Shown piece by piece: positions 42,212 to 49,740 of a stretch of 64,000 nucleotides of DNA (positions within the stretch are counted from its first letter, which is position 1; every line of letters starts with the position of its first letter). The position numbers and the translations under genes were made by a program. This DNA is from Saccharopolyspora hirsuta (GTDB lineage: Bacteria > Actinomycetota > Actinomycetes > Mycobacteriales > Pseudonocardiaceae), in assembly GCF_008630535.1 (NCBI RefSeq), contig NZ_VWPH01000011.1, forward strand, positions 1 to 64,000, written 5' to 3'. A model generated the notes under the pieces. That model saw only the letters and a list, made by a program, of their open reading frames with translations, was not told where the DNA came from and searched no databases.

Positions 42212-42316
42212 ATGGTCCGCACCGAAGTCGAGCGCGCTCCGCAAGCCCAGGGTGGCTGCAGCTGCTGCGGCAGCTGCACCGGTCCCTCCTGTGGCTGCTG
42301 CTCCAGCTGCGGCTGA
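42212..42316 (+). CDS. 34-residue cysteine-rich peptide with two CxCCxxC motifs
   Basis: A 34-residue peptide: MVRTEVERAPQAQGG, then eight cysteines in the last 19 residues arranged as CSCCGSC (16-22), a TGPS spacer, and CGCCSSC (27-33), ending in Gly. The tandem CxCCxxC pattern looks like a thiolate metal cluster (metallothionein-like) or a Cys/Ser/Gly-rich precursor of a thiazole/oxazole-modified peptide. A strong ribosome site (GGGAGG, 7 nt before the ATG at 42212) supports translation. No YcaO, protease or transporter is adjacent. It stands alone between a leftward kinase and a convergent lipoprotein gene, with 208 bp of gene-free DNA upstream in which I find no clear promoter. Confidence 0.6.
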   Translation: MVRTEVERAPQAQGGCSCCGSCTGPSCGCCSSCG

Positions 42317-42327
42317 GCGGCGCGGGT

Positions 42328-42361
42328 CTGCCCGGGGTGCTTGCGGGATCACTCCGGGCAG
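42328..42361. terminator. Convergent terminator around a stop codon
   Basis: CTGCCCGG(G)GTG (42328-42339) pairs with CACTCCGGGCAG (42350-42361), and the stop codon of the leftward lipoprotein gene is at the start of the right arm. Confidence 0.55.
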
Positions 42362-43908
42362 GCCATGCCGTCGGTCGGCACGGTGCCCTGCTGCAGGAAG
42401 CGCGTGACAGCGTCGGTGGCGCACCGGGAGCGGCCGACGGCGCCGTGCCCGGAGCCCTGCCAGCGGACCAGCACCCCGGTGGGCAGCTGCTCGGCCATGT
42501 GCTCGCTGCCCGCCTCGAGGACCAGCGGGTCGTTCGCGGTGCTGATCACCGGGATCGGCGGCAGGTCGGGGCGGCGCGGCGCGGGCAGCGGTTGCTGCGG
42601 AACCGGCCACGACCCGCACCACACGAGCCGCTGCACGGCGGCCCCGCCGAACAGCGGGAACCTGTTCACCCAGTCCGTCGCGAGCTCGCCGCTGCGCTGC
42701 GGCGGCACCCGCAGCGTGGTGTCGTTGCAGCTGGTGATCAGCTCGCCGTCCAGCCACGGCGGGTTGCTGCCCTGCGCGGTGACCAGCGGCGCGCTGATCC
42801 CCGCCAGCCCCGCGCCGTCCCCGCGGTTCGCCGCGGCAAGCGCGTCGGCCAGCGCGGGCCAGGTCTTGCGGTCCGACAGCCCGAGCAGGATCGCCTGCAC
42901 CACGCGGCCGCTGCCGACCGAGGTCCCCGGCGCCGGTAGCGGCTGGTGGCGGGTGCGCTCGACGAGGTCGCTGACCGCCTTGCGCGGCTCCGGACCCAGC
43001 GGGCAGCCGCGGCTGACGCAGTCCGCCGCGAACACGTCGAAGACCTGCTCGGCGGTCTGCGCCTGGTGCTCTGCCTGCCCGATCGCATCGCGCGTCGGGT
43101 CCGGCGCGCCGTCGAGCACCATCCGGCCCACCGACGTCGGGAAGCGCTCGGCGTAGGTGGTCAGCAGCCGGGAGGCCTCGCCGCGGCCGATCGCGTGCAG
43201 CTTCGGCACGCCCAGGTCCAGGCGCAGCTCTTCGAGGTCGGACGCGGCCCGCCAGGTGTCGTAGGCCTGCAGCCGCTCGTCGAGGTCGAGCAGGCACTCC
43301 TGGCTGGCCTGCAGCACCGAGTCCAGCAGCCGGTCCAGGTCGGCGCGGTCGGTGGCGCGGGCGTCGAAGTCGACGATGGCCTCGCGCTGCGGCTGCGGCA
43401 CGCAGGCGGCCGGATCGGACTCGCCGGTCCCGCGCCGGTCCATGCCGATGATGTCGAAGGTGTTCAGCAGCTCGGGCAGCTGCGTGGCCATGCGCGCGGC
43501 GAACGTGGTGCCGGGCTCGCCGCCGACGTCGCCGACCACCACCAGCGGCACGCGCTCGCCGGAGCCGATGCGCAGCAGCGCGTTGCGCGCGGTGCCGCGC
43601 TCCGGGGCCTCCGGCGAGTCGAGGGTGCTGAGCAGCTGCGAGCAGCTGGCGGTCATGCCCGGGGGCAGACCGCCGAGTTCCGCGCGGGTCTGGTCGGTGC
43701 AGTCCGACCAGAGCAGCATGTCGTCGCTGGGTCCGCCGAGCTCCGGGACGGGGGCCGGTTTCGGCGGCTGCGGCGCGGGTGCGACCTGCTGATCGCCGTC
43801 CTGGAAGGCGACCGCCGGGCGGTCCGACGGGCCGGCGGAGCACGCCGCGAGGACCACCAGCAGCAACGGCAGCAGCGCGGCCCCGGCCCGGTGAGTGGTG
43901 CGCGGCAC
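42349..43908 (-). CDS. TAP-like alpha/beta-hydrolase lipoprotein with degenerate active site
   Basis: A 519-residue lipoprotein. The signal peptide (ALLPLLLVVLAAC) ends in lipobox LAAC with lipidated C23. The body matches the alpha/beta-hydrolase/TAP C-terminal family (SlpD/SlpE, tripeptidyl aminopeptidases): FDIIGMDRRGTGESDP, DLEELRLDLGVPKLHAIG, TYAERFPTSVGRMVLDGAPD, the acid in STANDPLVLEAGSEHM, and the histidine in WQGSGHGAVGRSRC. However, the nucleophile elbow GxSxG reads GRGEA, and the oxyanion GGPGGSG reads GGEPGTT, so catalysis is doubtful. The GTG at 43908 follows GAGGAG. Confidence 0.85.
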   Translation of the reverse strand: MPRTTHRAGAALLPLLLVVLAACSAGPSDRPAVAFQDGDQQVAPAPQPPKPAPVPELGGPSDDMLLWSDCTDQTRAELGGLPPGMTASCSQLLSTLDSPEAPERGTARNALLRIGSGERVPLVVVGDVGGEPGTTFAARMATQLPELLNTFDIIGMDRRGTGESDPAACVPQPQREAIVDFDARATDRADLDRLLDSVLQASQECLLDLDERLQAYDTWRAASDLEELRLDLGVPKLHAIGRGEASRLLTTYAERFPTSVGRMVLDGAPDPTRDAIGQAEHQAQTAEQVFDVFAADCVSRGCPLGPEPRKAVSDLVERTRHQPLPAPGTSVGSGRVVQAILLGLSDRKTWPALADALAAANRGDGAGLAGISAPLVTAQGSNPPWLDGELITSCNDTTLRVPPQRSGELATDWVNRFPLFGGAAVQRLVWCGSWPVPQQPLPAPRRPDLPPIPVISTANDPLVLEAGSEHMAEQLPTGVLVRWQGSGHGAVGRSRCATDAVTRFLQQGTVPTDGMACPE

Positions 43909-44061
43909 GGGTACTCCTCGGCGAAGCGCGGTGGCGGAACCCGGTCAGCATCGCATGATCGAGGTGAGGCCCCGGTGAGGGGCCTGACAATCCGCTGGGC
44001 GTCCGGGATCCGCCGCGTTAACGTGCGGCAGTAGGCGAATCTCGGAGTGCGAAGGGGCAAC

Positions 44062-45000
44062 GTGCACGTCGCGCAGATCGGCTCGGGCGCATCGTCGGGC
44101 AGGCGACCGCTGTTCAGCTGGGGGCAGGCCCCGGCGCGAGCTCTCGGGGCGATCCCGCCGCCGATGCTGGTGCTGGTGGGCGTGATCAGCCTGCAGGTCG
44201 GTGCCGCCTTCGCCAAGCAGCTGTTCACCATGGCGGGCGCGTCCGGGGTGGTGGCGCTGCGGTTGACCTTCGCGGCGCTGATCCTGCTGGCGGTCTGGCG
44301 CCCGTCGCTGCGGATGGACCGGCGGACGCTGGCGGTGGTGGCCGGGTACGGCGCGGTGCTGGCGGGCATGAACGTCTGCATCTACCAGGCCTTCGAGCGG
44401 ATCCCGCTGGGCGCGGCGGTGACCATCGAGTTCCTCGGCCCGCTGGTGGTGGCGGTGTTCGGCTCGCGCCGCAAGCTGGACGTGCTGTGGGCGGTGCTGG
44501 CCGGGCTCGGCGTGTTCCTGCTGGCGCGCGTCGAGGGCGGCCTGGACCCGATCGGCGTCGGGTTCGCGCTGCTGGCGGGCGCGATGTGGGCCGGGTACAT
44601 CCTGGTCGGCGCGAAGCTCGGCAGCCGGACCACCGGTGGTTCCGGTCTCGCCCTGGGCATGGCGTTCGGCGCCCTGGTGGCGGCGCCGTTCGGCATCGCC
44701 GAGGCGGGCACGTCGCTGCTGCACCCGGCGGTGCTCGTCGCCGGTCTGGTGGTGGCGCTGATGTCCTCGGTGATCCCGTACTCGCTGGAGCTCGAAGCGT
44801 TGCGCCGCATGCCCCCGCGGGTCTTCGGCGTGCTGATGAGCCTCGAACCGGCGGTCGCGGCCCTGGCGGGTCTGCTGGTCCTCGGCGAGCTCCTCGGCAC
44901 CTGGCAGTGGGTGGCGATCGCCTGCGTGGTCATCGCCTCGGTCGGCTCGGTCGGCACGACGAAGTCCGGCCCGAAACCCGAGGACACCGGCGCCAACTGA
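44062..45000 (+). CDS. EamA/RhtA-type metabolite exporter
   Basis: A 312-residue inner-membrane transporter with ten hydrophobic helices in two EamA repeats (LVLVGVISLQVGAAFAKQLF; LLAGAMWAGYILVGAKLG). AVTIEFLGPLVVAV and RMPPRVFGVLMSLEPAVAALAG are hallmarks of RhtA-like threonine/homoserine exporters. The substrate is unproven. I chose GTG at 44062 because GAAGGGG lies just upstream; GTG at 44047 has no ribosome site. The stop is 10 bp before the third repeat copy. Confidence 0.9.
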   Translation: MHVAQIGSGASSGRRPLFSWGQAPARALGAIPPPMLVLVGVISLQVGAAFAKQLFTMAGASGVVALRLTFAALILLAVWRPSLRMDRRTLAVVAGYGAVLAGMNVCIYQAFERIPLGAAVTIEFLGPLVVAVFGSRRKLDVLWAVLAGLGVFLLARVEGGLDPIGVGFALLAGAMWAGYILVGAKLGSRTTGGSGLALGMAFGALVAAPFGIAEAGTSLLHPAVLVAGLVVALMSSVIPYSLELEALRRMPPRVFGVLMSLEPAVAALAGLLVLGELLGTWQWVAIACVVIASVGSVGTTKSGPKPEDTGAN

Positions 45001-45010
45001 CCGCCCGGAA

Positions 45011-45209
45011 CGCGATTTCAATGGAAATCGGAGGTCCGATTTCCATTGAACTTGTTCATCCTGTCCGTGGACCGCAGCTGCGAAGGGCGTCCGGCACCGG
45101 TCGGCAGGTGTCGCATGCGCCGCTAGGCGCATAGCCCACCCTCGCAGCTTGCACCGCCACCGGCACCGCCACGCAGAACGAGGCTGGAAAAACCTCAATG
45201 GAAATCGCG
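45011..45209. repeat. Dispersed inverted-end repeat, copy 3
   Basis: A 199-bp copy. The left end CGCGATTTCAATGGAAATCG and near-palindrome (centre GGAGGTCC, one change) are followed by the conserved core; the small hairpin keeps both arms (ATGCGCC / GGCGCAT) although its loop changed to GCTA. The right end GGAAATCGCG is the inverse of CGCGATTTCC. It fills the gap between the convergent EamA and panE genes and ends 5 bp before the panE stop, exactly as copy 2 does with trkA. Confidence 0.85.
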
Positions 45210-45214
45210 TGGAG

Positions 45215-46105
45215 TCACACCGCCGGGAGCTTCGTCGGGCGCAGGGCCCGCATCAGGGTCAGGAGGGTCTTGTTGAGCGGGACCGGGAGGTCGTGGGCGG
45301 CTGCCGCTCGGACCAGGGCGCCGGTGATGTGCTCGTGCTCGGTGGGCAGGCCCGCGATCCGGTCGTAGAGCATCGACGTGCCGTTGGTCGGCGGGAACTT
45401 CTCGATGTAGTCCGCGAGCACCTGCTTCGCGTCGGCCTGGGTCAGCTCGGCACCTTCGGCGCGCGCGACCTCGACGGCTTCGGCGAGCACCCCGGCGCAC
45501 AGCTCCTGGACGTCGGGGTCGGCCAGCACGTCGAGGCGGCGCAGGGTGAGCGCGGTGATCGGGTTCGGCCCCAGGTTGGTCAGCATCTTGCGCCAGGCCG
45601 CCGTGCGGAAGTCCCCGGTGGTGCGGACGGTCAGCGGTCCGCCGGAGATCAGCTCCGCGAAGCGCTCGCCGACCGGCCCGGCCTCGACCTGCACGGTCAC
45701 CGGGGAGCGGCGCACCACGTGGCCGGGGCGCACCCGCTCGGCCGCGACGTAGATCAGCGCGGGCAGCACCGGGCCGCGCAGGCCCATCCCGGCGACCGAC
45801 TGGCGGTGCTCGACTCCGTTCTGCACCACCGCGATCGGCGCGCGGCCGTCGTCGAGCCGCTGCAGCCAGCCCGCCGCGCTCGGCACGTCCTGGACCTTGG
45901 TGGTCAGCAGGACCCAGTCGACCGGGCCCACCGCGCCGGGGTCGGTCACCACCGCCGCCGGGACCTCCCCGGTGCCTTCCGGGGTCTCCACCGTCAACCG
46001 GTCGAACGGGGTCCGCACGCACAACGTCACCTCGTGCCCGGCGGCGTGCGCCGCCGCCGCGAGAACCCCGCCGATACCGCCCGAACCGATCACCGCGATG
46101 TGCAC
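45215..46105 (-). CDS. panE: 2-dehydropantoate 2-reductase family protein
   Basis: A 296-residue NADPH-dependent reductase of the ketopantoate reductase fold. The N-terminal dinucleotide loop is VIGSGGIGGVLAAAAHA, TTKVQDV carries the nucleotide-side lysine, the catalytic lysine is in AAWRKMLTNLGPNPI, and the C-terminal helix motif is SMLYDRIAGLPTEHEHI. It may make pantoate for coenzyme A, but family members act on other 2-oxo acids. GTG at 46105 lies 10 bp after the ligC stop; a -10 hexamer embedded in that stop suggests an additional leaderless transcript. Confidence 0.85.
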   Translation of the reverse strand: MHIAVIGSGGIGGVLAAAAHAAGHEVTLCVRTPFDRLTVETPEGTGEVPAAVVTDPGAVGPVDWVLLTTKVQDVPSAAGWLQRLDDGRAPIAVVQNGVEHRQSVAGMGLRGPVLPALIYVAAERVRPGHVVRRSPVTVQVEAGPVGERFAELISGGPLTVRTTGDFRTAAWRKMLTNLGPNPITALTLRRLDVLADPDVQELCAGVLAEAVEVARAEGAELTQADAKQVLADYIEKFPPTNGTSMLYDRIAGLPTEHEHITGALVRAAAAHDLPVPLNKTLLTLMRALRPTKLPAV

Positions 46106-46112
46106 GGCACGG

Positions 46113-46118
46113 ACATTA
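46113..46118 (-). promoter_or_regulatory. -10 hexamer TAATGT containing the ligC stop codon
   Basis: The minus-strand TAATGT (46118-46113) ends 7 nt before the panE GTG, and its first three bases are the TAA stop of the upstream ligase gene. Confidence 0.45.
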
Positions 46119-47225
46119 CCCGTTCGAACGAGTTTCGCGGTCCACGTCGCCGAGCAGCACCGCGTCCAGGTCGTAGCGCGCGGGCTCGTCCAGCTGGTCG
46201 TAGCGGCAGGACTCCGGGTCGCGGTCCGGTCGCCACCGCACGAACTGGGTGGTGTGGCGGAACCGGGCGGGGTGCCCGCCCTCGGTGTGGTCGTAGGAGA
46301 CCTCGACGACCCGCTCCGGTCGCAGCGGCACCCACGGCTGCTCGCTGCTGTTCCAGCGGTTGACCGAGCCCGGCAGCCGACGGCCCGTCGCGTTCGGGCC
46401 CACCCACGGGTGCTCGCCGTCGGTGATGAGCTCGGCGAGCTCGGTGGCCAGCTCGCGCCGCCGGGCGGCCGGGAACGCACCCACGACGCCGACGTGGTGC
46501 AGCACCCCGTGCTCGTCGTGCAGGCCGAGCTGCAGCGACCCCACCGCGGTGCCGGGTTCGGTCTTGGCGTGCCAGCGCAGCCCGGCCACCACGCAGTCGG
46601 CGGTGCGCGAGTGCTTGATCTTGAGCATGGTCCGCTTGCCGGGCTGGTAGGTGCCGCCGGTGGGCTTGGCGATGATGCCGTCCAGGCCCGCGCCCTCGAA
46701 CACCCGGAACCACTCCGCCGCGGTGTCCGGGTCGTCGGTGACCGGCGTGGTGCGCAGCCGGGCGTGGTCGAGGCCGAGCCCGGCGAGCAGCTCGCGGCGC
46801 TCGGTCTGCGGGGCTCCGGTGAGGTCGCGGTCGTCCAGCGCGAGCAGGTCGAAGGCGATGAAGGTGGCCGGGGTCTGCTCGGCGAGCACCCGGACGCGGC
46901 TGGCGGCCGGGTGGATGCGCTCGCCCAGCGCGTCCCAGTCCAGCCGGTCGCCCACCTCGTCGCGCCGGATCACCACCAGCTCGCCGTCCAGCACCGCGGG
47001 CCGCCGGAGGTGCTCGGCGACGGCGGTCAGCACCTCGGGGAAGTAGCGGTCGAGCGACCGGCCGGTGCGGGACTGCAGCCGCACCGGGGTGTCGGCCTGC
47101 GGGTCGGCGAACACCAGGCAGCGGAAGCCGTCCCACTTGGGCTCGAACAGCAGGTCGCCCCGGCGCGGGATGCCGTCGGTCGGGCTGGCCAGCATCGGTT
47201 TCACCGGCGGCTGCAGGGGGAGCAC
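46116..47225 (-). CDS. ligC: ATP-dependent DNA ligase, LigC type
   Basis: A 369-residue ATP-dependent ligase without extra nuclease or polymerase domains. The adenylated lysine is K30 in EPKWDGFRC (motif I). Further nucleotidyltransferase motifs are SRTGRSLDRYFPEV, LDGELVVI (III), FIAFDLLAL (IIIa), GLDGIIAKP (IV) and LKIKH (V), and an OB-fold domain ends with HTTQFVRWRPDR. LigC acts in backup repair and end joining in mycobacteria. The GTG at 47225 follows GAGGAGG. It is placed 15 bp after amaP, so it appears to be part of the Asp23 operon. Confidence 0.93.
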   Translation of the reverse strand: MLPLQPPVKPMLASPTDGIPRRGDLLFEPKWDGFRCLVFADPQADTPVRLQSRTGRSLDRYFPEVLTAVAEHLRRPAVLDGELVVIRRDEVGDRLDWDALGERIHPAASRVRVLAEQTPATFIAFDLLALDDRDLTGAPQTERRELLAGLGLDHARLRTTPVTDDPDTAAEWFRVFEGAGLDGIIAKPTGGTYQPGKRTMLKIKHSRTADCVVAGLRWHAKTEPGTAVGSLQLGLHDEHGVLHHVGVVGAFPAARRRELATELAELITDGEHPWVGPNATGRRLPGSVNRWNSSEQPWVPLRPERVVEVSYDHTEGGHPARFRHTTQFVRWRPDRDPESCRYDQLDEPARYDLDAVLLGDVDRETRSNG

Positions 47226-47240
47226 AGCGGACCTCCTCGG

Positions 47241-47933
47241 TCAGCGGACGCGTTGGCGCGGCGCCCGGTCCAGTTGCAGGCGGATCGCCGTGGGCAGCGT
47301 TTCCGTGCCCAGCGCTTCGCGAGCGCGGGAGAGCACCTTCCCGTCGAGCTCCTCCCACACCTGCCGGACGTTGGTGCCCTCCTGCAGCGACAGCGTCAGC
47401 CGCAGCGACGGGCGCTGCTCGGAACCGGCCATCCGCACTCGCGCCCGGTTGACGCCGGTGACCTGCTCGGCGTCCGCGCGCACCGCCTCGGTCAGCGCCG
47501 CGGCCGTCACCGTCAGCTCCCCGCTGCCGCGCTCCAGCCGCACGTCCGGCCGGGATTCCGGGCGCAGCGCCCGGACCACCCACCACAGGCCCAGGACGAA
47601 CAGCACGATGCCGAGCACGATCGCGACCGCGAGGGCGAGCCGGGAGTTGGCGCTCAGCCACTCGACCAGGATCGGGTCGGCCAGCGGGCGCTGCGCCCGG
47701 AACAGGCCGAGCCAGCCGGTCCCGACCAGCAGCACGGCGGCGCCGATCAGCACGGCGAGCAGCGCGACCACCACGACCACGCCGCGCTCGAAGCCCAGGC
47801 CGCGCCCGGTGGGGGTGGTGCTCGGCTTGATCTCGGGCCGTCCCGTCCCGCTGTCCCGCCCCTCCTCGCCTTTCAGCGGTGGTTGCGTCCAGGTTGATCT
47901 CGCGTTTCGGGGTTTCTTGTGGCTGGTTTGCAT
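47241..47933 (-). CDS. amaP: Alkaline-shock membrane anchor protein, AmaP-like
   Basis: A 230-residue membrane protein with a basic cytoplasmic N-terminus, two transmembrane helices (about 51-71 and 98-122) and a C-terminal Asp23-like or amphipathic domain (ELTVTAAALTEAVRADAEQV, LSLQEGTNVRQVWEELDGKV). In firmicutes AmaP anchors Asp23 at the membrane; a similar scaffold role is inferred here because three Asp23 genes and DUF6286 lie just upstream. I chose ATG at 47933 (AGGGG 7 nt upstream) over GTG one codon earlier. Confidence 0.78.
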   Translation of the reverse strand: MQTSHKKPRNARSTWTQPPLKGEEGRDSGTGRPEIKPSTTPTGRGLGFERGVVVVVALLAVLIGAAVLLVGTGWLGLFRAQRPLADPILVEWLSANSRLALAVAIVLGIVLFVLGLWWVVRALRPESRPDVRLERGSGELTVTAAALTEAVRADAEQVTGVNRARVRMAGSEQRPSLRLTLSLQEGTNVRQVWEELDGKVLSRAREALGTETLPTAIRLQLDRAPRQRVR

Positions 47934-47979
47934 CACGGTCCCCTGAGGTGCGGTTGAGCGGGACTCGGTACCAGGGGTG

Positions 47980-48516
47980 TCATCGCCGCTCCTTGGGCGT
48001 GCTCACCTGCACGAGCACCTTCGGGGTGCTGCGCAGCGGCAGGTCCTGGACGGCGTGCTCGGCGGTTTCGGTCAACCGGCCGCGCAGGTCCCCGGCCTCG
48101 CGGAACTGGGAGCTGGCCCTGACCTGCACGCGCTTGGCGCTCGCGGTCACCGAGGCGGTGGCGACCCCGTCCTGGTCGCGCACTTGGTGGCCGACCAGCC
48201 GGGCCAGCGAGCGCGGATCGGTCGTCACGGTGACCTCCGGGGCCGGGTCGTGCAGCCGGATGTCCCGCCGACCGGAGGTGGTCGCGATCAGCAGCAGGAG
48301 CAGCCCGACCACGACCAGCACCGCGGCGCTCACCCGGACCGGCGCGTCGTCCCACGACACCACGCTCAGCGCGGCGTGGACCCGCTCCCAGGGGACGACC
48401 AGACCGCCCGCACCGGGTCGGACCAGCGCGGCAACCGCCTCGATCGCCAGCAGCGCCCCGGCAGCGGCGACGGCGAGGCCGAGCAACGTCGTGATCAGGC
48501 GAACCAGAAAGCGCAT
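47980..48516 (-). CDS. DUF6286 membrane protein
   Basis: A 178-residue protein with two transmembrane helices (about 5-30 and 61-82) separated by a short periplasmic segment (LVVPWERVHAALSVVSWDD), then a basic soluble domain (VTVTTDPRSLARLVGHQVR, VRASSQFREAGDLRGRL). It fits DUF6286, almost always encoded with Asp23 proteins in actinobacteria. The exact role is unknown, probably membrane attachment of an Asp23 layer. The ATG at 48516 lies 4 bp after the upstream Asp23 stop. Confidence 0.82.
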   Translation of the reverse strand: MRFLVRLITTLLGLAVAAAGALLAIEAVAALVRPGAGGLVVPWERVHAALSVVSWDDAPVRVSAAVLVVVGLLLLLIATTSGRRDIRLHDPAPEVTVTTDPRSLARLVGHQVRDQDGVATASVTASAKRVQVRASSQFREAGDLRGRLTETAEHAVQDLPLRSTPKVLVQVSTPKERR

Positions 48517-48520
48517 GTCC

Positions 48521-48892
48521 TCACTCCACCCGCGGTGGCGCGTCCGCGGCGACCAAGGCGGACACGGTCACGTCGACGGTGCGCACCTGGCAGTCGGCCA
48601 GGCGCGTCAGCTCCTCGCCGATCCGGGTGCGCAGCGCCGCGACGGCGTCGCGGACCGGCGCCGGGTAGCGCAGCGCGACGTCCAGCCGGACGCGCAGCGC
48701 GTCGTCCGGGCCGGACACCTGGGCGCTCGCGCCGTGCTCGCCGAGGCCGAGCCCGGCGATCCGGCGGCGCGTCCGCGCGCAACCCGGGTCCTGCTCGGCG
48801 GTGTGCTCGGCGATCTTGCGCAGGACCGAGCGGCTGATGTGCAACCGGCCCCGCTCGCCCGGGTCGGCGCGCTCGGCGGCCTCGGTGCTCAT
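48521..48892 (-). CDS. Asp23/Gls24 family envelope stress protein (third copy)
   Basis: A 123-residue protein with the Asp23 signature ISRSVLRKIAEHTAEQDPG near the start, then VRLDVALRYPAPVRDAVAALRTRIGEEL-type strands and helices and a TVDVTVSALV end. Asp23 proteins accumulate at the membrane under envelope stress. Start ATG 48892 overlaps the stop of the small membrane gene upstream by 4 bp (ATGA). It is one of three stand-alone Asp23 proteins in this cluster. Confidence 0.85.
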   Translation of the reverse strand: MSTEAAERADPGERGRLHISRSVLRKIAEHTAEQDPGCARTRRRIAGLGLGEHGASAQVSGPDDALRVRLDVALRYPAPVRDAVAALRTRIGEELTRLADCQVRTVDVTVSALVAADAPPRVE

Positions 48893-49068
48893 CGGTCCCG
48901 CCCGCGGCCGAGGATGTCGCCGATCTCCAGCTCGCCGTCCAGCAGCCGACCGACCACCAGCCCGAGCGCGCCGACCAGCAGGGCGATCAGGAAGCCGGTG
49001 AATCCGCCGAGCGCGGCGGCCGCACCGAGGATGAGCCCGGCGAGCAGACCGGTCTGTGTCCAATTCAT
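48889..49068 (-). CDS. 59-residue small membrane protein, DUF2273-like
   Basis: A 59-residue protein: MNWTQTGLLAGLILGAAAAL, a second hydrophobic helix GFLIALLVGALGLVVG, and a short charged tail RLLDGELEIGDILGRGRDR. It has the two-helix layout of DUF2273 proteins found with Asp23/AmaP. The ATG at 49068 has GGAGGG 8 nt upstream, and its stop overlaps the following Asp23 start by 4 bp. It is too short for usual ORF calling but well supported by coupling. Confidence 0.8.
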   Translation of the reverse strand: MNWTQTGLLAGLILGAAAALGGFTGFLIALLVGALGLVVGRLLDGELEIGDILGRGRDR

Positions 49069-49115
49069 CTGGCAAACCCTCCAAGGGCTCGGTTGTCGGC
49101 TTGTCGGGGGTCCGC

Positions 49116-49367
49116 TCAGCGGACCCGGGGCGGTCGGGTGCGGCGGGCGCGCCAGTCGCGGAACCGGTGCGCCAGGCCGCGGATCCCGCGCGGGCGGTGC
49201 ACCACGACGACCGGCGCGTCGTAGCGGTCGCGGGTCGCGCCCGCGCGCAGTTCGGCGAGCCCGGCGGCGAACACCTCCGGGTCGCCCCCGACATCGGGGT
49301 GGTGGGCCCGGGCGAACGCGCGGATCGCGCGGCGGGTGTCCGGATCCTGCGGCACAGCGACCATCAT
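49116..49367 (-). CDS. Small J-domain-like protein (HPD motif)
   Basis: An 83-residue protein whose first half, DTRRAIRAFARAHHPDVGGD followed by PEVFAAGLAELR, is the helix II-HPD-helix III core of a J domain. The rest is a basic tail (RGIRGLAHRFRDWRARRTRP). It lacks helices I and IV, so it is a minimal J-like unit; binding to DnaK is uncertain. The ATG at 49367 overlaps the upstream Asp23 stop by 4 bp (ATGA), so it belongs to the envelope-stress operon. Confidence 0.65.
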   Translation of the reverse strand: MMVAVPQDPDTRRAIRAFARAHHPDVGGDPEVFAAGLAELRAGATRDRYDAPVVVVHRPRGIRGLAHRFRDWRARRTRPPRVR

Positions 49368-49663
49368 GCGCCCTCCGGCGGATCGGCAGGGGTGATCACG
49401 TCGGCCACGGTGATGTCCACCGGGATCCCGCCGGCGGCCGCGGTCAGCTCGCCGCGCAGCTCGGCCAGCACCTCCGGCAGCGGCCGGTCCAGCCGCAGCA
49501 CCACCGCGACCTCGACCGCGCGGTCGCCCACCCGCACCCCGGTGATCCGCCGCCCGGGCTGGTAGGTGGCGATCTCGCCGAACTGCCCGCCGTGCAACCG
49601 CACCACCGCGGGGTGGGCCAGCACCCGGTCGGCCAGTTCGCTGGCGAAAACCTGCTCCGGCAT
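49364..49663 (-). CDS. Asp23-related short protein (second copy)
   Basis: A 99-residue protein: MPEQVFASELADRVLAHPAV start, FGEIATYQPGRRITGVRVGD, VEVAVVLRLDRPLPEVLAEL, and DITVADVITP. It keeps the central Asp23 strands but is shorter than the canonical domain. ATG 49663 follows AGGAGG about 12 nt upstream and lies 77 bp after the long Asp23 gene. Its stop overlaps the J-like gene. Confidence 0.75.
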   Translation of the reverse strand: MPEQVFASELADRVLAHPAVVRLHGGQFGEIATYQPGRRITGVRVGDRAVEVAVVLRLDRPLPEVLAELRGELTAAAGGIPVDITVADVITPADPPEGA

Positions 49664-49740
49664 TCGGTGGACGTCCTCCTGGGGGTGGCGGGGCCCGGTC
49701 CACGACCGGGCCACCGGGCGTTTCCGGCGCTACCGCGCGG

